DNA of 9,924 nt from contig JAGSPR010000246.1 in the NCBI GenBank assembly GCA_018262455.1, positions 1-9,924 on the forward strand, given 5' to 3'. Of this stretch, positions 1 to 6,733 are shown one piece after another. Numbering within the stretch: position 1 is the stretch's first letter; each line of letters opens with the position of its first letter. This stretch comes from Deltaproteobacteria bacterium (GTDB taxonomy: Bacteria > Myxococcota > Polyangia > Haliangiales > Haliangiaceae). The notes beneath the pieces are model-generated. The model worked only from the letters and a program-made list of their open reading frames with translations, ran no database searches and was not told the origin of the DNA. The translations under genes and the position numbers were made by a program.

Positions 1-908
1 GCGAGCGCCGCCGCGAGCTCGGCGATCCACGGCGCGGCGCCTGGCCATGAAGCCGGCGCGGGGGGAGGACCGACCTTGGGACGCGCGCGGCGAGCCGATC
101 TCGGGGCGATCGCGGGTGCGAGCTGGTCGAGCTCGTCGAGTACGGCGATCGCCGAGGCCGGCCGTGCGTCCGGATCGCGCGCGAGCAGACGGCCGATCAG
201 ATCGGCGAGCGGACGCGGCGCGCCGGGCAGGGCGGGAGCAGGCTTGCCTGCGATGATCTGGTGGATCAGCTCGCCGAGGCTCGCCGCTTCGAACGGCGCA
301 CGGCCGGTGAGCAGCCGGGCCGCGACCGCCCCGATTCCGTAGAGATCACTTCGTGGCTCGACATGACCGGCGAGCGCCTCGGGGGCCATGTAGGCCGGCG
401 TGCCGCGAGCGACCCCGTTCACGCCCGAGGCGGCGAGCCCGAGATCCACGAGCACCGTGCGGCGGTCCTCGACGAGCACGTTCTGCGGCGCGACATCGGC
501 GTGCACGAGGCCCGCCGCGTGGATGGTCGCCAGGGCGCCGGCCAGATCCGCCAGCAGCGCCCACAGCGCCGGTCCGTCCCCGGACCAGGCGCGCTCGTCA
601 CTGCGCGCGCCGGCGATCCACTCGGCGACGAAGAACGGGGCGCCGATCGCGAGGTCGTCGACCGGCTCCCGCATCCGACCGACCTCGAAGACGCGTGGAA
701 GCGAGGGGTGACGCAGGCGTGCAAGCTGCTCGAACTCGTCGAGCAGGCCGGCCTCGTGCGGACCGCGTGGCACCACCTTGAGCGCCCGCAGCTCGTTCGC
801 CTCGACGTCGAACACCTGGAGAACACGGCCAAACGCGCCGCGTCCCGCCACGGCGATCCGACGAAACCGGCCGTGGATCAGCGTGCTACCTGCCACCAGG
901 GTTGCCAC
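1..908 (-). CDS. Ser/Thr protein kinase, atypical HAD catalytic loop (3' end beyond window)
   Basis: This is a eukaryotic-type (Hanks) protein kinase that should phosphorylate Ser/Thr in the cytoplasm. Reading the minus strand from the GTG at 908 gives a glycine loop GRGAFG (about residues 22-27), the ATP lysine in ALK (K44), a helix-C glutamate (E58 or E60), a catalytic loop HADVAPQN (136-143), DLG in place of DFG (155-157), and GTPAYMAPE followed later by a SDLYGIG segment. About 300 residues are seen. The frame stays open to base 1, through a basic, Pro-rich stretch after the kinase domain, so the C-terminus and any membrane or sensor domain are cut off. The HRD arginine and the usual catalytic-loop lysine are both alanine. 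Asp138, Asn143 and Asp155 remain, so activity is plausible but unproven. The start is uncertain: GTG at 911, 908 and 896 are in frame, and 908 fits the promoter spacing best. It diverges from the coiled-coil gene at 1038. Confidence 0.88.
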   Translation of the reverse strand, partial: MATLVAGSTLIHGRFRRIAVAGRGAFGRVLQVFDVEANELRALKVVPRGPHEAGLLDEFEQLARLRHPSLPRVFEVGRMREPVDDLAIGAPFFVAEWIAGARSDERAWSGDGPALWALLADLAGALATIHAAGLVHADVAPQNVLVEDRRTVLVDLGLAASGVNGVARGTPAYMAPEALAGHVEPRSDLYGIGAVAARLLTGRAPFEAASLGELIHQIIAGKPAPALPGAPRPLADLIGRLLARDPDARPASAIAVLDELDQLAPAIAPRSARRARPKVGPPPAPASWPGAAPWIAELAAAL

Positions 909-914
909 CACTCG

Positions 915-943
915 ATGACAACGAGATTGGCAGCTCGTGTCAA
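915..943 (-). promoter_or_regulatory. sigma70-type promoter of the kinase gene
   Basis: On the minus strand a perfect -35 hexamer TTGACA (938-943) is followed by 17 bases and TGTCAT (915-920), a 4/6 match to TATAAT. The predicted transcription start, 6-7 bases further on, falls at the GTG codons at 911/908. The mRNA would then be leaderless or nearly so. The promoter call is inference from consensus and spacing only. Confidence 0.55.
916..942. promoter_or_regulatory. imperfect inverted repeat over the kinase promoter, candidate operator
   Basis: TGACAACGAG (916-925) and CTCGTGTCA (934-942) are complementary apart from one extra A in the left arm, with 8 bases between them. The arms cover the -10 and -35 of the kinase promoter and lie about 100 bases upstream of the divergent coiled-coil gene. 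A dimeric repressor or activator could bind here. Part of the symmetry may come simply from the TTGACA and TGTCAT promoter elements themselves. Confidence 0.3.
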
Positions 944-1024
944 CAGGATTGGCGGGGCCCCGCAAGGACCGAAATGGATCGAGCCGGCTCGGGCCCCGAG
1001 CGCACGGGGGACGGGCGGCCAGGG

Positions 1025-1030
1025 TACTCT
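1025..1030 (+). promoter_or_regulatory. -10-like element TACTCT before the coiled-coil gene
   Basis: TACTCT has the T1, A2 and T6 of a -10 box and ends 7 bases before the GTG at 1038. A transcript initiated here would start at or next to that codon. No convincing -35 lies 17 bases upstream. The element helps choose the start at 1038, because no clear Shine-Dalgarno sequence is present at normal spacing. Confidence 0.35.
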
Positions 1031-1037
1031 CGCGCCC

Positions 1038-3260
1038 GTGCCGGAGGACGATCGGACGCGCCGTCGCCTCGGAGACGCCACCAAGGCACGGATCGATGAC
1101 CTGGCCTCGGGCTGGGCGGTCGATGGCGAGGAGCCGGCGCCCGGTCCGGCGCCCGGTCCGGCCCCAGCGCCTGCCAACGCGCCGCGGCAGAAGACCAAGA
1201 CGGTTCCCCCGCCGCCCCCTGGGTCGGCCGCACGCAAGGCGCTCGAGGACTCGATCGTCAACTCGATGGGCCCGGCGCCGATCGCGGTTCCACGCACCAA
1301 GCCACCGACGGCGCCGCCCGGCGCGCGGACCGGTCCGACGGCGACGCTCGCACGCGAACCGGCTGGCACGGTCGGGTCCGGCGCGGTCAGGTCCGGCGCG
1401 GTCGGGTCGAGCAGCGGAGCGCTCCCCGTGATCCCGGCGGCTCCGACCGGTCCACGATCGAAGCCAGCACTGTTCGGCGCCAAGAGCGGTCCGACGGACA
1501 CCGGCACGGTGTCGCGTAGTGGCCTCATCGGCGCCAACACCGGACCTGTCCCGCTCACCGGGCCAACCGCGACAGGCACCCCCAGCTCGCCAACCGCGGT
1601 TCCGGACCGCGTGGCGGGCACGGCGAGTGGACCCATCCTACCGGCGGCGCGCAGCGGTCCGCGCACCCAGCCGCCGCATCCACCGCCGGCTACCAAGGTC
1701 GGCTCCACGAGTGGGTCGACGGCCAAGCTCGACCTCCCGAGCGACGCGCGGCTGCCGCTCCGCGCAGACGCGACGGAAGTCTCGCCACCACTGCCGCCGA
1801 TCCCGCCGCCGCTGCCGCCCCAGCGCGCGTTCCGGCCCCCGGTGATGTTCGACGAACCGTCGCAGGAGACGATTCCCGAGGATCACCCCGGCGCGATGCC
1901 CCGGCCCGTGGTGCCCGTCGGCGAGTTCGACCAGGCGGGCACGGAGATCGAGCAGGACAAGCTGCGGATCTCGTACGAACAGTCGACCCACAAGCGCGAC
2001 CCCGCGAACGCCATCCTCGGGATCGCCGAGCCCTCCGAGACCCAGGTGAAGTCGCCGTCGGTCCAGGTGCTGCTCGAGGAGACGGCCCAGCACTTGCTGC
2101 GCCGTGACCCCTCGGGCGCCGACTCTTCCGAGACGCTGCCGTTCGAGCGAGGAGACCCCACCGGCGACCGCCTCGACTTGACCATCGCATCGCAACCGGC
2201 CGGACACGGTGGTGGCGGCAAGCTGCGCACGGGTGCGGCCCTCCGCCGCAAGCGCGGGTTTGGTGGTGACCTGCGGTACGTCGCCACGGTGCTGTTCGGC
2301 GTCCGCCGCGCGCGGCTCGAGCTCGTCGAGCTCGAAGCTCGACAGGCGATCCGCCAGCAATCGCGCCACCGCCACCTCGTCACGCTCGGGCGGGCCGCGG
2401 TGACGCTCGACAGGTTCGATCACCCCGCGCTCGGGCCGGCGCGCGAACGGCTCGCCGGAATCGAGGAGGAACGCTCACAGCATGCGGGATCGGTCGCCGC
2501 CGCCGATAGCGAGCTCACCCGCGTGCGTCGCGATCGCGAGGCGAAGGCCAAGCAGTACATCACCGATCGCGCGAACGTCGAGATCGATCTCGCCGACATC
2601 GCCAGGAAGCTCGAGCCACTCGAGAAGGAGGCGCTCCAGATCGGCAAGCGCGCCGCCGAGCTGCGCGAATCGTTGCTACGTATCGAGAAGACGATCGCCG
2701 CCACCGAGGCGAGCCTGGTCGCCGTCCGCAGCCAGTCGGTCGACCGCGCGGGGATCCAGGCCGAGCTCGCGACCCTGCACGCCGACCGCATGGCGGTGCA
2801 GCGCGACGAGCCGAAGATCGCCAGCGAGCTCGACGTGCTGAACCCACGCATCGCCGACCTCGAGGCGCGGAGGATCGACGCGCGCAAGCGGTACGCCGAC
2901 CTCGAACGTGCCGAACGCGAGGATCAACGCCGTGCCGAGGAGCTGCTGGCCGCGATCGGCGCGAAGCGCAAGGTCGTCGATCGGGCCGCGGGTGATGCCG
3001 AGGTACTGCGCGACAAGGTCCTGTTCGAGCTCGGCGAGCGACTGTTCGTCGATCAGCCCGACGATCTCGGCGCTCAGCTCGCGCCGATCGACGTGATCGA
3101 TGTCGAGCTCGGCACCGGCGAGCGCCGCAGCATGGAGCTACGCGAGATCCTGGCGTCGATCGACAAGGCCAAGCTCGTACGCGGGCTCGCCCTGGGAGTC
3201 CTTGGCGTCGCGCTGATCGGTGGCACCGTCACGCTGCTGGTCGCGCTCGCGCTCCGCTGA
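1038..3260 (+). CDS. Tail-anchored coiled-coil protein with long disordered Pro/Thr-rich region
   Basis: No known family is recognised. From GTG 1038 the protein has 740 residues. Residues 1-25 are charged. About 28-330 is low-complexity Pro/Ala/Gly/Thr sequence with repeated S/T-G-P triplets and poly-Pro runs (VPPPPPG, PPLPPIPPPLPP). A more ordered stretch follows. Roughly residues 420-655 are rich in Glu, Arg, Lys, Ala and Leu and look like a long coiled coil (for example RARLELVELEARQ). The last 28 residues, from Leu-713, form one hydrophobic segment ending in ALALR, so the protein should be tail-anchored in the inner membrane with its bulk in the cytoplasm. The open frame runs back to 261, but that part is antisense to the kinase; GTG 1038 follows a -10-like box by 7 bases and leaves room for the divergent promoter. 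ATG 915 would overlap the kinase promoter. It may be a scaffold or a substrate of the divergent kinase, which is inference. Confidence 0.75.
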   Translation: MPEDDRTRRRLGDATKARIDDLASGWAVDGEEPAPGPAPGPAPAPANAPRQKTKTVPPPPPGSAARKALEDSIVNSMGPAPIAVPRTKPPTAPPGARTGPTATLAREPAGTVGSGAVRSGAVGSSSGALPVIPAAPTGPRSKPALFGAKSGPTDTGTVSRSGLIGANTGPVPLTGPTATGTPSSPTAVPDRVAGTASGPILPAARSGPRTQPPHPPPATKVGSTSGSTAKLDLPSDARLPLRADATEVSPPLPPIPPPLPPQRAFRPPVMFDEPSQETIPEDHPGAMPRPVVPVGEFDQAGTEIEQDKLRISYEQSTHKRDPANAILGIAEPSETQVKSPSVQVLLEETAQHLLRRDPSGADSSETLPFERGDPTGDRLDLTIASQPAGHGGGGKLRTGAALRRKRGFGGDLRYVATVLFGVRRARLELVELEARQAIRQQSRHRHLVTLGRAAVTLDRFDHPALGPARERLAGIEEERSQHAGSVAAADSELTRVRRDREAKAKQYITDRANVEIDLADIARKLEPLEKEALQIGKRAAELRESLLRIEKTIAATEASLVAVRSQSVDRAGIQAELATLHADRMAVQRDEPKIASELDVLNPRIADLEARRIDARKRYADLERAEREDQRRAEELLAAIGAKRKVVDRAAGDAEVLRDKVLFELGERLFVDQPDDLGAQLAPIDVIDVELGTGERRSMELREILASIDKAKLVRGLALGVLGVALIGGTVTLLVALALR
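1134..1157 (+). repeat. 12-bp tandem duplication inside the coiled-coil gene
   Basis: CCGGCGCCCGGT occurs twice head to tail, and a diverged third unit begins at 1158. In protein this gives a PAPG-type repeat (PAPGPAPGPAPAP) at the start of the disordered region. It looks like in-frame slippage within low-complexity coding sequence. Confidence 0.7.
1375..1404 (+). repeat. 15-bp tandem duplication inside the coiled-coil gene
   Basis: GGTCCGGCGCGGTCA is followed immediately by the same unit with one change at its last base. It encodes GSGAV-RSGAV in the disordered region. The unit length is a multiple of three, so the frame is kept. Confidence 0.7.
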
Positions 3261-3266
3261 TCACGC

Positions 3267-3530
3267 TCAGGTCAGCATGCCTTCGATCCGGCCGATCGCG
3301 GCAACCGTCATCCCGACCCGCGCGAGCCCGAGCAGGAGGCCGATGACGCCCACCGTGACCGCGGCAGCGCCGGTCAGCCGGGCCGCGCCGGGGAGCGTGC
3401 GCCGCGCGTACACGACGCGACCGGTGCCGATCGCTGCGATCCCGAGCCCGAGCGCCACGAACTGGGCCGGAGCCGGCAGGAGGGCCGCAAGGACGGCACC
3501 GAACGCCAGGGCGAGCGCGAGCCGCTGCAT
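3267..3530 (-). CDS. Small hydrophobic membrane protein, unknown family
   Basis: This is an 87-residue protein of unrecognised family. It is mostly hydrophobic: segments at about residues 4-20, 23-40 and 54-77 could cross the inner membrane, giving two or three helices. They are separated by a basic loop around RVVYARRTLPGAAR that would lie in the cytoplasm. There is no signal-peptide cleavage site and no catalytic motif. It faces the coiled-coil gene tail to tail, with 6 bases between the two stops, and diverges from era. The ATG at 3530 follows a TAGCCT box by 6 bases and is directly preceded by GGGGG. A plus-strand frame open from 3220 covers this locus, but it is the upstream open extension of era and reads as low-complexity Arg/Ser/Ala/Pro. 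Hydrophobic periodicity is the main evidence that the minus frame is the real gene. Confidence 0.6.
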   Translation of the reverse strand: MQRLALALAFGAVLAALLPAPAQFVALGLGIAAIGTGRVVYARRTLPGAARLTGAAAVTVGVIGLLLGLARVGMTVAAIGRIEGMLT

Positions 3531-3536
3531 CCCCCG

Positions 3537-3542
3537 AGGCTA
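3537..3542 (-). promoter_or_regulatory. -10-like element TAGCCT before the small membrane gene
   Basis: On the minus strand TAGCCT lies 6 bases before the ATG at 3530, the spacing expected for a leaderless transcript. It matches only T1, A2 and T6 of the -10 consensus, and no good -35 is seen. Confidence 0.3.
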
Positions 3543-3546
3543 CGTG

Positions 3547-3570
3547 GGAGACCGGGAGGTCTCCAGTTTT
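3547..3570 (+). terminator. perfect 7-bp hairpin followed by TTTT; terminator or operator
   Basis: GGAGACC (3547-3553) and GGTCTCC (3558-3564) are exact reverse complements around the tetraloop GGGA, and AG-TTTT follows. On the plus strand this resembles a short intrinsic terminator that would insulate era from transcription leaving the coiled-coil gene. The same palindrome lies between the expected -10 and -35 of the minus-strand 87-aa gene, so it could instead be an operator. Four Ts is a short U tract. Confidence 0.4.
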
Positions 3571-3634
3571 CGACCGCACCGGAGGGGCGCCGCGACGAAC
3601 GTTTGGGGAACTCCGCGGATGACCCGGGAAAACG

Positions 3635-3643
3635 TGCTAAAGG
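3635..3643 (+). promoter_or_regulatory. ribosome binding site (and possible extended -10) of era
   Basis: TAAAGG at 3638-3643 contains AAAGG, 5 bases before the ATG at 3649, a usable Shine-Dalgarno match. The same bases read TG-C-TAAAGG, an extended -10 shape, so the element could be either. It supports starting era at 3649 rather than in the much longer upstream open frame. Confidence 0.45.
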
Positions 3644-3648
3644 CGCCC

Positions 3649-4638
3649 ATGTCCGAGTCGTCCGAGTCGATGCCCGGCGCGATCCGTGGCGGTTTCTGCG
3701 CGATCGTCGGGCTCCCGAACGTCGGTAAGTCCACGCTCCTGAACCGGATCTTGGGTCGCCACCTGGTCGCGGTCTCGGCGAAGCCTCAGACGACCCGCGA
3801 TCGGATCCTCGGCATCCACACGATCGAGCTCCCGAACGAGGTCCCCTCGCGTGCGCAGATCGCCTACGTCGACACGCCCGGCGTCCAGGATGGCCGTGGG
3901 CCGCTGCGCCGCTACATGCGCGATGCCGCGCTCGCCGCGGCCGCCGATGCCGACGTCGTGTTGCTGATCGTCGATGCCACCGATCGCCGCGGCCGGATGC
4001 CAGATCGGCTCGCACAGCCCGATGCCAAGGGGCTCGACGAGGCCAGTCGGTCGCGCCCGGTCATCATCGCGCTCAACAAGATCGATCGCGTCGCCAAGCC
4101 GGAGCTCTTGCCCGTGATGGAGGCATGGTCGGGCTTCATGCCGGGTGTGGAGGTGGTCCCGATCTCGGCGGCGCTCGGCGACAATGTCGACCTCCTCGAG
4201 AGGACCGTCGCCCACAAGCTACCGGCAGGACCTGCGCTGTTTCCCGAGGAGATGGTCACCGACCGCTCCCCGCAGTTCATCGCGCAGGAGATCATCCGCG
4301 AGCAGCTCTACCACCAGCTCGGCAAGGAGCTGCCGTACGCGTGCGCGGTCCAGGTCGAGACCTGGAGCGAGCGCGTCGACAAGAGCGAGCTGACGATCGG
4401 CGCGGTGATCATCGTCGAGCGCGAATCGCAGAAGCCGATCGTGGTCGGCAAGGGCGGCCACCGGATTCGCGAGCTCGGCATCGCCGCGCGCCAGGCGTTG
4501 AACGAAGCCCTCGCCGAGTACAAGTACAAGGCCGTGCACCTGTCGCTGTTCGTCAAGGTGCTCGCCGAGTGGAGCCGCGGCGAAGCCGATCTGCGCCGAC
4601 TCGGCTATGGTGATCTGGGTAGCCCTACGGGGAAATGA
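3649..4638 (+). CDS. era: GTPase Era
   Basis: Era is an essential GTPase that binds near the 3' end of 16S rRNA and helps mature the 30S ribosomal subunit. The 329-residue product has all the G motifs: P-loop GLPNVGKS (21-28), effector QTTRDR (47-52), DTPG (75-78), NKID (143-146) and SAA (173-175). The C-terminal KH domain shows the GKGG loop (267-270) and ends soon after. E. coli Era is 301 residues; the extra length includes an N-terminal SESSES tail, a few residues around 60-68, and a loop near 112-134. The frame is open back to 3220, but the homology begins at GGFCAIVG and the AAAGG site supports ATG 3649. An in-frame ATG at 3670 is a weaker alternative. It is followed after 6 bases by der, so the two are probably co-transcribed and supply two ribosome-assembly factors together. 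Confidence 0.97.
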   Translation: MSESSESMPGAIRGGFCAIVGLPNVGKSTLLNRILGRHLVAVSAKPQTTRDRILGIHTIELPNEVPSRAQIAYVDTPGVQDGRGPLRRYMRDAALAAAADADVVLLIVDATDRRGRMPDRLAQPDAKGLDEASRSRPVIIALNKIDRVAKPELLPVMEAWSGFMPGVEVVPISAALGDNVDLLERTVAHKLPAGPALFPEEMVTDRSPQFIAQEIIREQLYHQLGKELPYACAVQVETWSERVDKSELTIGAVIIVERESQKPIVVGKGGHRIRELGIAARQALNEALAEYKYKAVHLSLFVKVLAEWSRGEADLRRLGYGDLGSPTGK

Positions 4639-4644
4639 GAGCGC

Positions 4645-6066
4645 ATGACCGAGCGACCGATCCCACTCCTCGCGATCACGGGCCGACCCAACGTCGGCAA
4701 GTCGACGCTCTATAATCGGCTCGTCGGAGGGCGTCCCGCGCTCGTCCATGACACCCCGGGCCTGACGCGGGATCGCCGCTACGGCGAGTGCGACTACTTC
4801 GGTGCCAAGCTGCGGCTGGTCGACACCGGCGGACTCGATCCGGAGGCCGAGCACGAGGTGATCGGTGCCGGGATCCATCGCCAGGCGATGCGCGCGATCG
4901 ACGAGGCCGATGGCGTGCTGCTCGTCGTCGATGGACGCGCCGGCCTGTCCGCGATCGATCACGATCTCGCGAACCAGCTCCGCACGAAGAACAAGCCGAT
5001 CTTCCTCGCGGTCAACAAGATCGATCACCAGGTGCGCGACGATCTCGTCCACGACTTTCACGAGCTCGGCCTCGGCGAGCCGTTCGCGGTCTCGGCGGCG
5101 CACGGCCGGGGCATCGATGCGATGCTCGAAGCGATCACCAAGGCGCTCGTCACACCCGCCGAGCCCGTCGAGCCCGAGCGCGAGTGGGATCCGTTCGAGC
5201 CCGACCCGGACGACGACGACGAAGCCGCCGCCGCCGCCCGGGATGCCGAGGCCGCGAAAGCCCCGCTGAGGGTCGCGTTCGTGGGCCGGCCGAATGCTGG
5301 CAAGTCGTCGCTGACCAACCGGCTGCTCGGGCAGGAGCGCTCGCTGGTCCATCACGTCGCGGGCACCACCACGGATCCAGTCGACACGGCATTCTCGATC
5401 GGCGAGCGGAACTACCTGCTGATCGACACCGCCGGGATCCGACGCAAGGCGAAGATCGACGCCGACATCGAGAAGATCGCGGTGACCATGGCGATCGGCC
5501 AGATCGACCGCGCCGATGTCGTCGTCCTCGTGATCGACGCCCAGATCGGCCCCGCCGAGCAGGATGCCCGGATCGCCGGCATGGTGGAGCAGGCGGGTCG
5601 CGCCCTCGTGATCGCGCTCAACAAGTCAGATCTCGTCACGGGCGAGGAGGCGCGGACCAAGCTGCGCGACCTCGTGACCGAGACCTTCCACTTCCTGCCG
5701 TGGGCGCCGGTCGTGTCGCTGTCGGCGCAGCGCGGAGACGGTGTCGACCGGCTGCTCGACATGGTCGATCAGGTCGCGAAGCAGCACCGGATGCGGATCG
5801 CCACGGCGCAACTGAACCGGTTCTTCGCCGAGGTGATCGAGGAGATGCCGCCGCCGCTCCACCACGGCCACGCGGTGCGCATCCATTACATCACGCAGGC
5901 ACGAGCCCGACCGCCGACCTTCGTGCTGTGGGCCAACAAGATCGACGGGCTCGCACCGTCGTACAAGCGCTTCATCTCGAACCGGCTGCGCGAGAACTAC
6001 GGGTTCCGAGGCACCCCGATCCGGATCGCGGTGAAGGCCCGCAAGGATCGCCACGATCCCGGTTAG
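4645..6066 (+). CDS. der: Ribosome-assembly GTPase Der (EngA)
   Basis: Der is an essential GTPase with two tandem G domains that acts in late 50S subunit assembly. The 473-residue protein has G domain 1 with GRPNVGKS (13-20), DTPGLTRDR (36-44), DTGG (60-63), NKID (124-127) and SAA (150-152). G domain 2 has GRPNAGKS (214-221), GTTTD (240-244), DTAG (261-264), NKSD (326-329) and SAQ. The C-terminal KH-like domain runs from about 375 to the end, with the conserved stretch around [10 protein letters not shown]. The linker between the G domains (about 171-207) is long and acidic, with a DPDDDDE run followed by an Ala-rich segment. The second effector motif reads TTTD rather than the commoner TTRD. 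ATG 4645 lies 6 bases after the era stop and is preceded by GAGAG. It is the second gene of an era-der operon. Confidence 0.98.
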   Translation: MTERPIPLLAITGRPNVGKSTLYNRLVGGRPALVHDTPGLTRDRRYGECDYFGAKLRLVDTGGLDPEAEHEVIGAGIHRQAMRAIDEADGVLLVVDGRAGLSAIDHDLANQLRTKNKPIFLAVNKIDHQVRDDLVHDFHELGLGEPFAVSAAHGRGIDAMLEAITKALVTPAEPVEPEREWDPFEPDPDDDDEAAAAARDAEAAKAPLRVAFVGRPNAGKSSLTNRLLGQERSLVHHVAGTTTDPVDTAFSIGERNYLLIDTAGIRRKAKIDADIEKIAVTMAIGQIDRADVVVLVIDAQIGPAEQDARIAGMVEQAGRALVIALNKSDLVTGEEARTKLRDLVTETFHFLPWAPVVSLSAQRGDGVDRLLDMVDQVAKQHRMRIATAQLNRFFAEVIEEMPPPLHHGHAVRIHYITQARARPPTFVLWANKIDGLAPSYKRFISNRLRENYGFRGTPIRIAVKARKDRHDPG

Positions 6067-6105
6067 CACCGTCCTGGGGGCTCGCCAGCGAGCGGGAAGG
6101 TGGGC

Positions 6106-6651
6106 TCAGAAGAAGCCCCAGCGCACGGTGCGCCGGATCCCGATCGTGAACACGGTGATGTCGCCGCCGAAGCTGGCGATCCGGGCCTCGGCACCCCACG
6201 ACAGTGACCGGCTATAGAGCTTGTCGAGCCCACCGCCGACCACCAGCACAAGGTCGGTCCCCCGATCGATCGGGCCGCCCCCGGACACCACGCCGCCGAG
6301 TCCGATCAATGCGTAGGGCACCCACTTGAAGACGTCGAACCGGTACGTGACACCGGCATCGCCGAGCCCTGCGAACGACGTCGAGCTCTGGCCCATCTCG
6401 GCGCCGCCGCGAAACAACCCGCCGGTGAACTCGGCCCGCAGCCAGACATCCGTGCCAAGTGCGCGCTCGTAGGTGAGGTTCAGCGCGGCGCCCCAGTCCG
6501 GGCTGAGGTTCGGCGGTGCCTGGTTGTCCATCGCCTCGCCTGGGGCGCTGAACGTCGCGTAGCCGATGCCGATCGACAGCGCCCGCTCGCCATCCGCCCA
6601 GGTCGTGCCGGAGATGGCGCTCAGCGCAGCAACCAGGGCGAGCCGCTTCAC
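6106..6651 (-). CDS. Outer-membrane beta-barrel protein
   Basis: A 181-residue exported protein starts at GTG 6651. It opens with a signal peptide (KRLALVAALSAISGTTWA, cleavage expected after Ala-19). It then has alternating amphipathic strands such as ALSIGIGYATFS, LNLTYERAL, WLRAEFTGGLF and VTYRFDVFKWVPYALIGLG, and ends RTVRWGFF. The terminal Phe after aromatic and charged alternation resembles the beta-signal read by BamA/BamD. Size suggests an eight-stranded barrel of the OmpA/OmpW-like class; the exact family and substrate are not recognisable. The frame is open up to an ATG at 6699, but that adds 16 residues in front of the signal peptide, and GTG 6651 sits 6 bases after a TACACT box. 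It lies between der and the yfgM-bamB pair, tail to tail with der and divergent from the TPR gene. Confidence 0.8.
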   Translation of the reverse strand: MKRLALVAALSAISGTTWADGERALSIGIGYATFSAPGEAMDNQAPPNLSPDWGAALNLTYERALGTDVWLRAEFTGGLFRGGAEMGQSSTSFAGLGDAGVTYRFDVFKWVPYALIGLGGVVSGGGPIDRGTDLVLVVGGGLDKLYSRSLSWGAEARIASFGGDITVFTIGIRRTVRWGFF

Positions 6652-6657
6652 CCCGGC

Positions 6658-6663
6658 AGTGTA
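6658..6663 (-). promoter_or_regulatory. -10-like element TACACT before the outer-membrane protein gene
   Basis: On the minus strand TACACT (4/6 to TATAAT) ends 6 bases before GTG 6651. Transcription would begin at the start codon, giving a leaderless mRNA. The -35 position holds a G-rich stretch that does not match TTGACA. Confidence 0.4.
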
Positions 6664-6733
6664 ACTGAGCCGGGCGAAGGCCTCCCGGTACGTAGGCAAC
6701 CTTCCCGTACGAAGCTGGGTCCAAGGGTGCGAA

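Noticed and set aside
261..1037. Upstream part of the 999-codon plus-strand frame that ends at 3260
   Set aside because: It is antisense to the kinase gene, whose motifs are clear on the minus strand. The real coiled-coil gene most likely starts at GTG 1038.
878..1726. 282-codon minus-strand frame
   Set aside because: It mirrors the repetitive GC-rich coding sequence of the plus-strand gene and overlaps the kinase start. The Gly/Val/Pro-rich product has no domain.
1638..2423. 261-codon minus-strand frame
   Set aside because: It is opposite the coiled-coil gene, rich in Arg with no recognisable fold; a typical high-GC antisense shadow.
3605..3640. GGAAC motif upstream of era as an ECF-sigma promoter
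   Set aside because: A single GGAAC without a matching -10 at the right distance is expected by chance in this composition.
3220..3648. N-terminal extension of the era frame
   Set aside because: The extra 143 residues are Arg/Ser/Ala/Pro low complexity and not part of Era. A ribosome site and the homology support ATG 3649.
4219..5355. 378-codon minus-strand frame across era and der
   Set aside because: Both plus-strand genes are unmistakable conserved GTPases. The antisense product is Arg/Asp-rich with no motif.
6080..6093. Hairpin GCTCG-CCAG-CGAGC after der as a terminator
   Set aside because: It is a five-base stem with no T run on either strand, too weak to list. A nearby GGGCT/AGCCC pair at 6102-6118 is equally weak.
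4788..6149. 453-codon plus-strand frame overlapping der
   Set aside because: It is a frame-shifted reading of der with an Arg-rich product.
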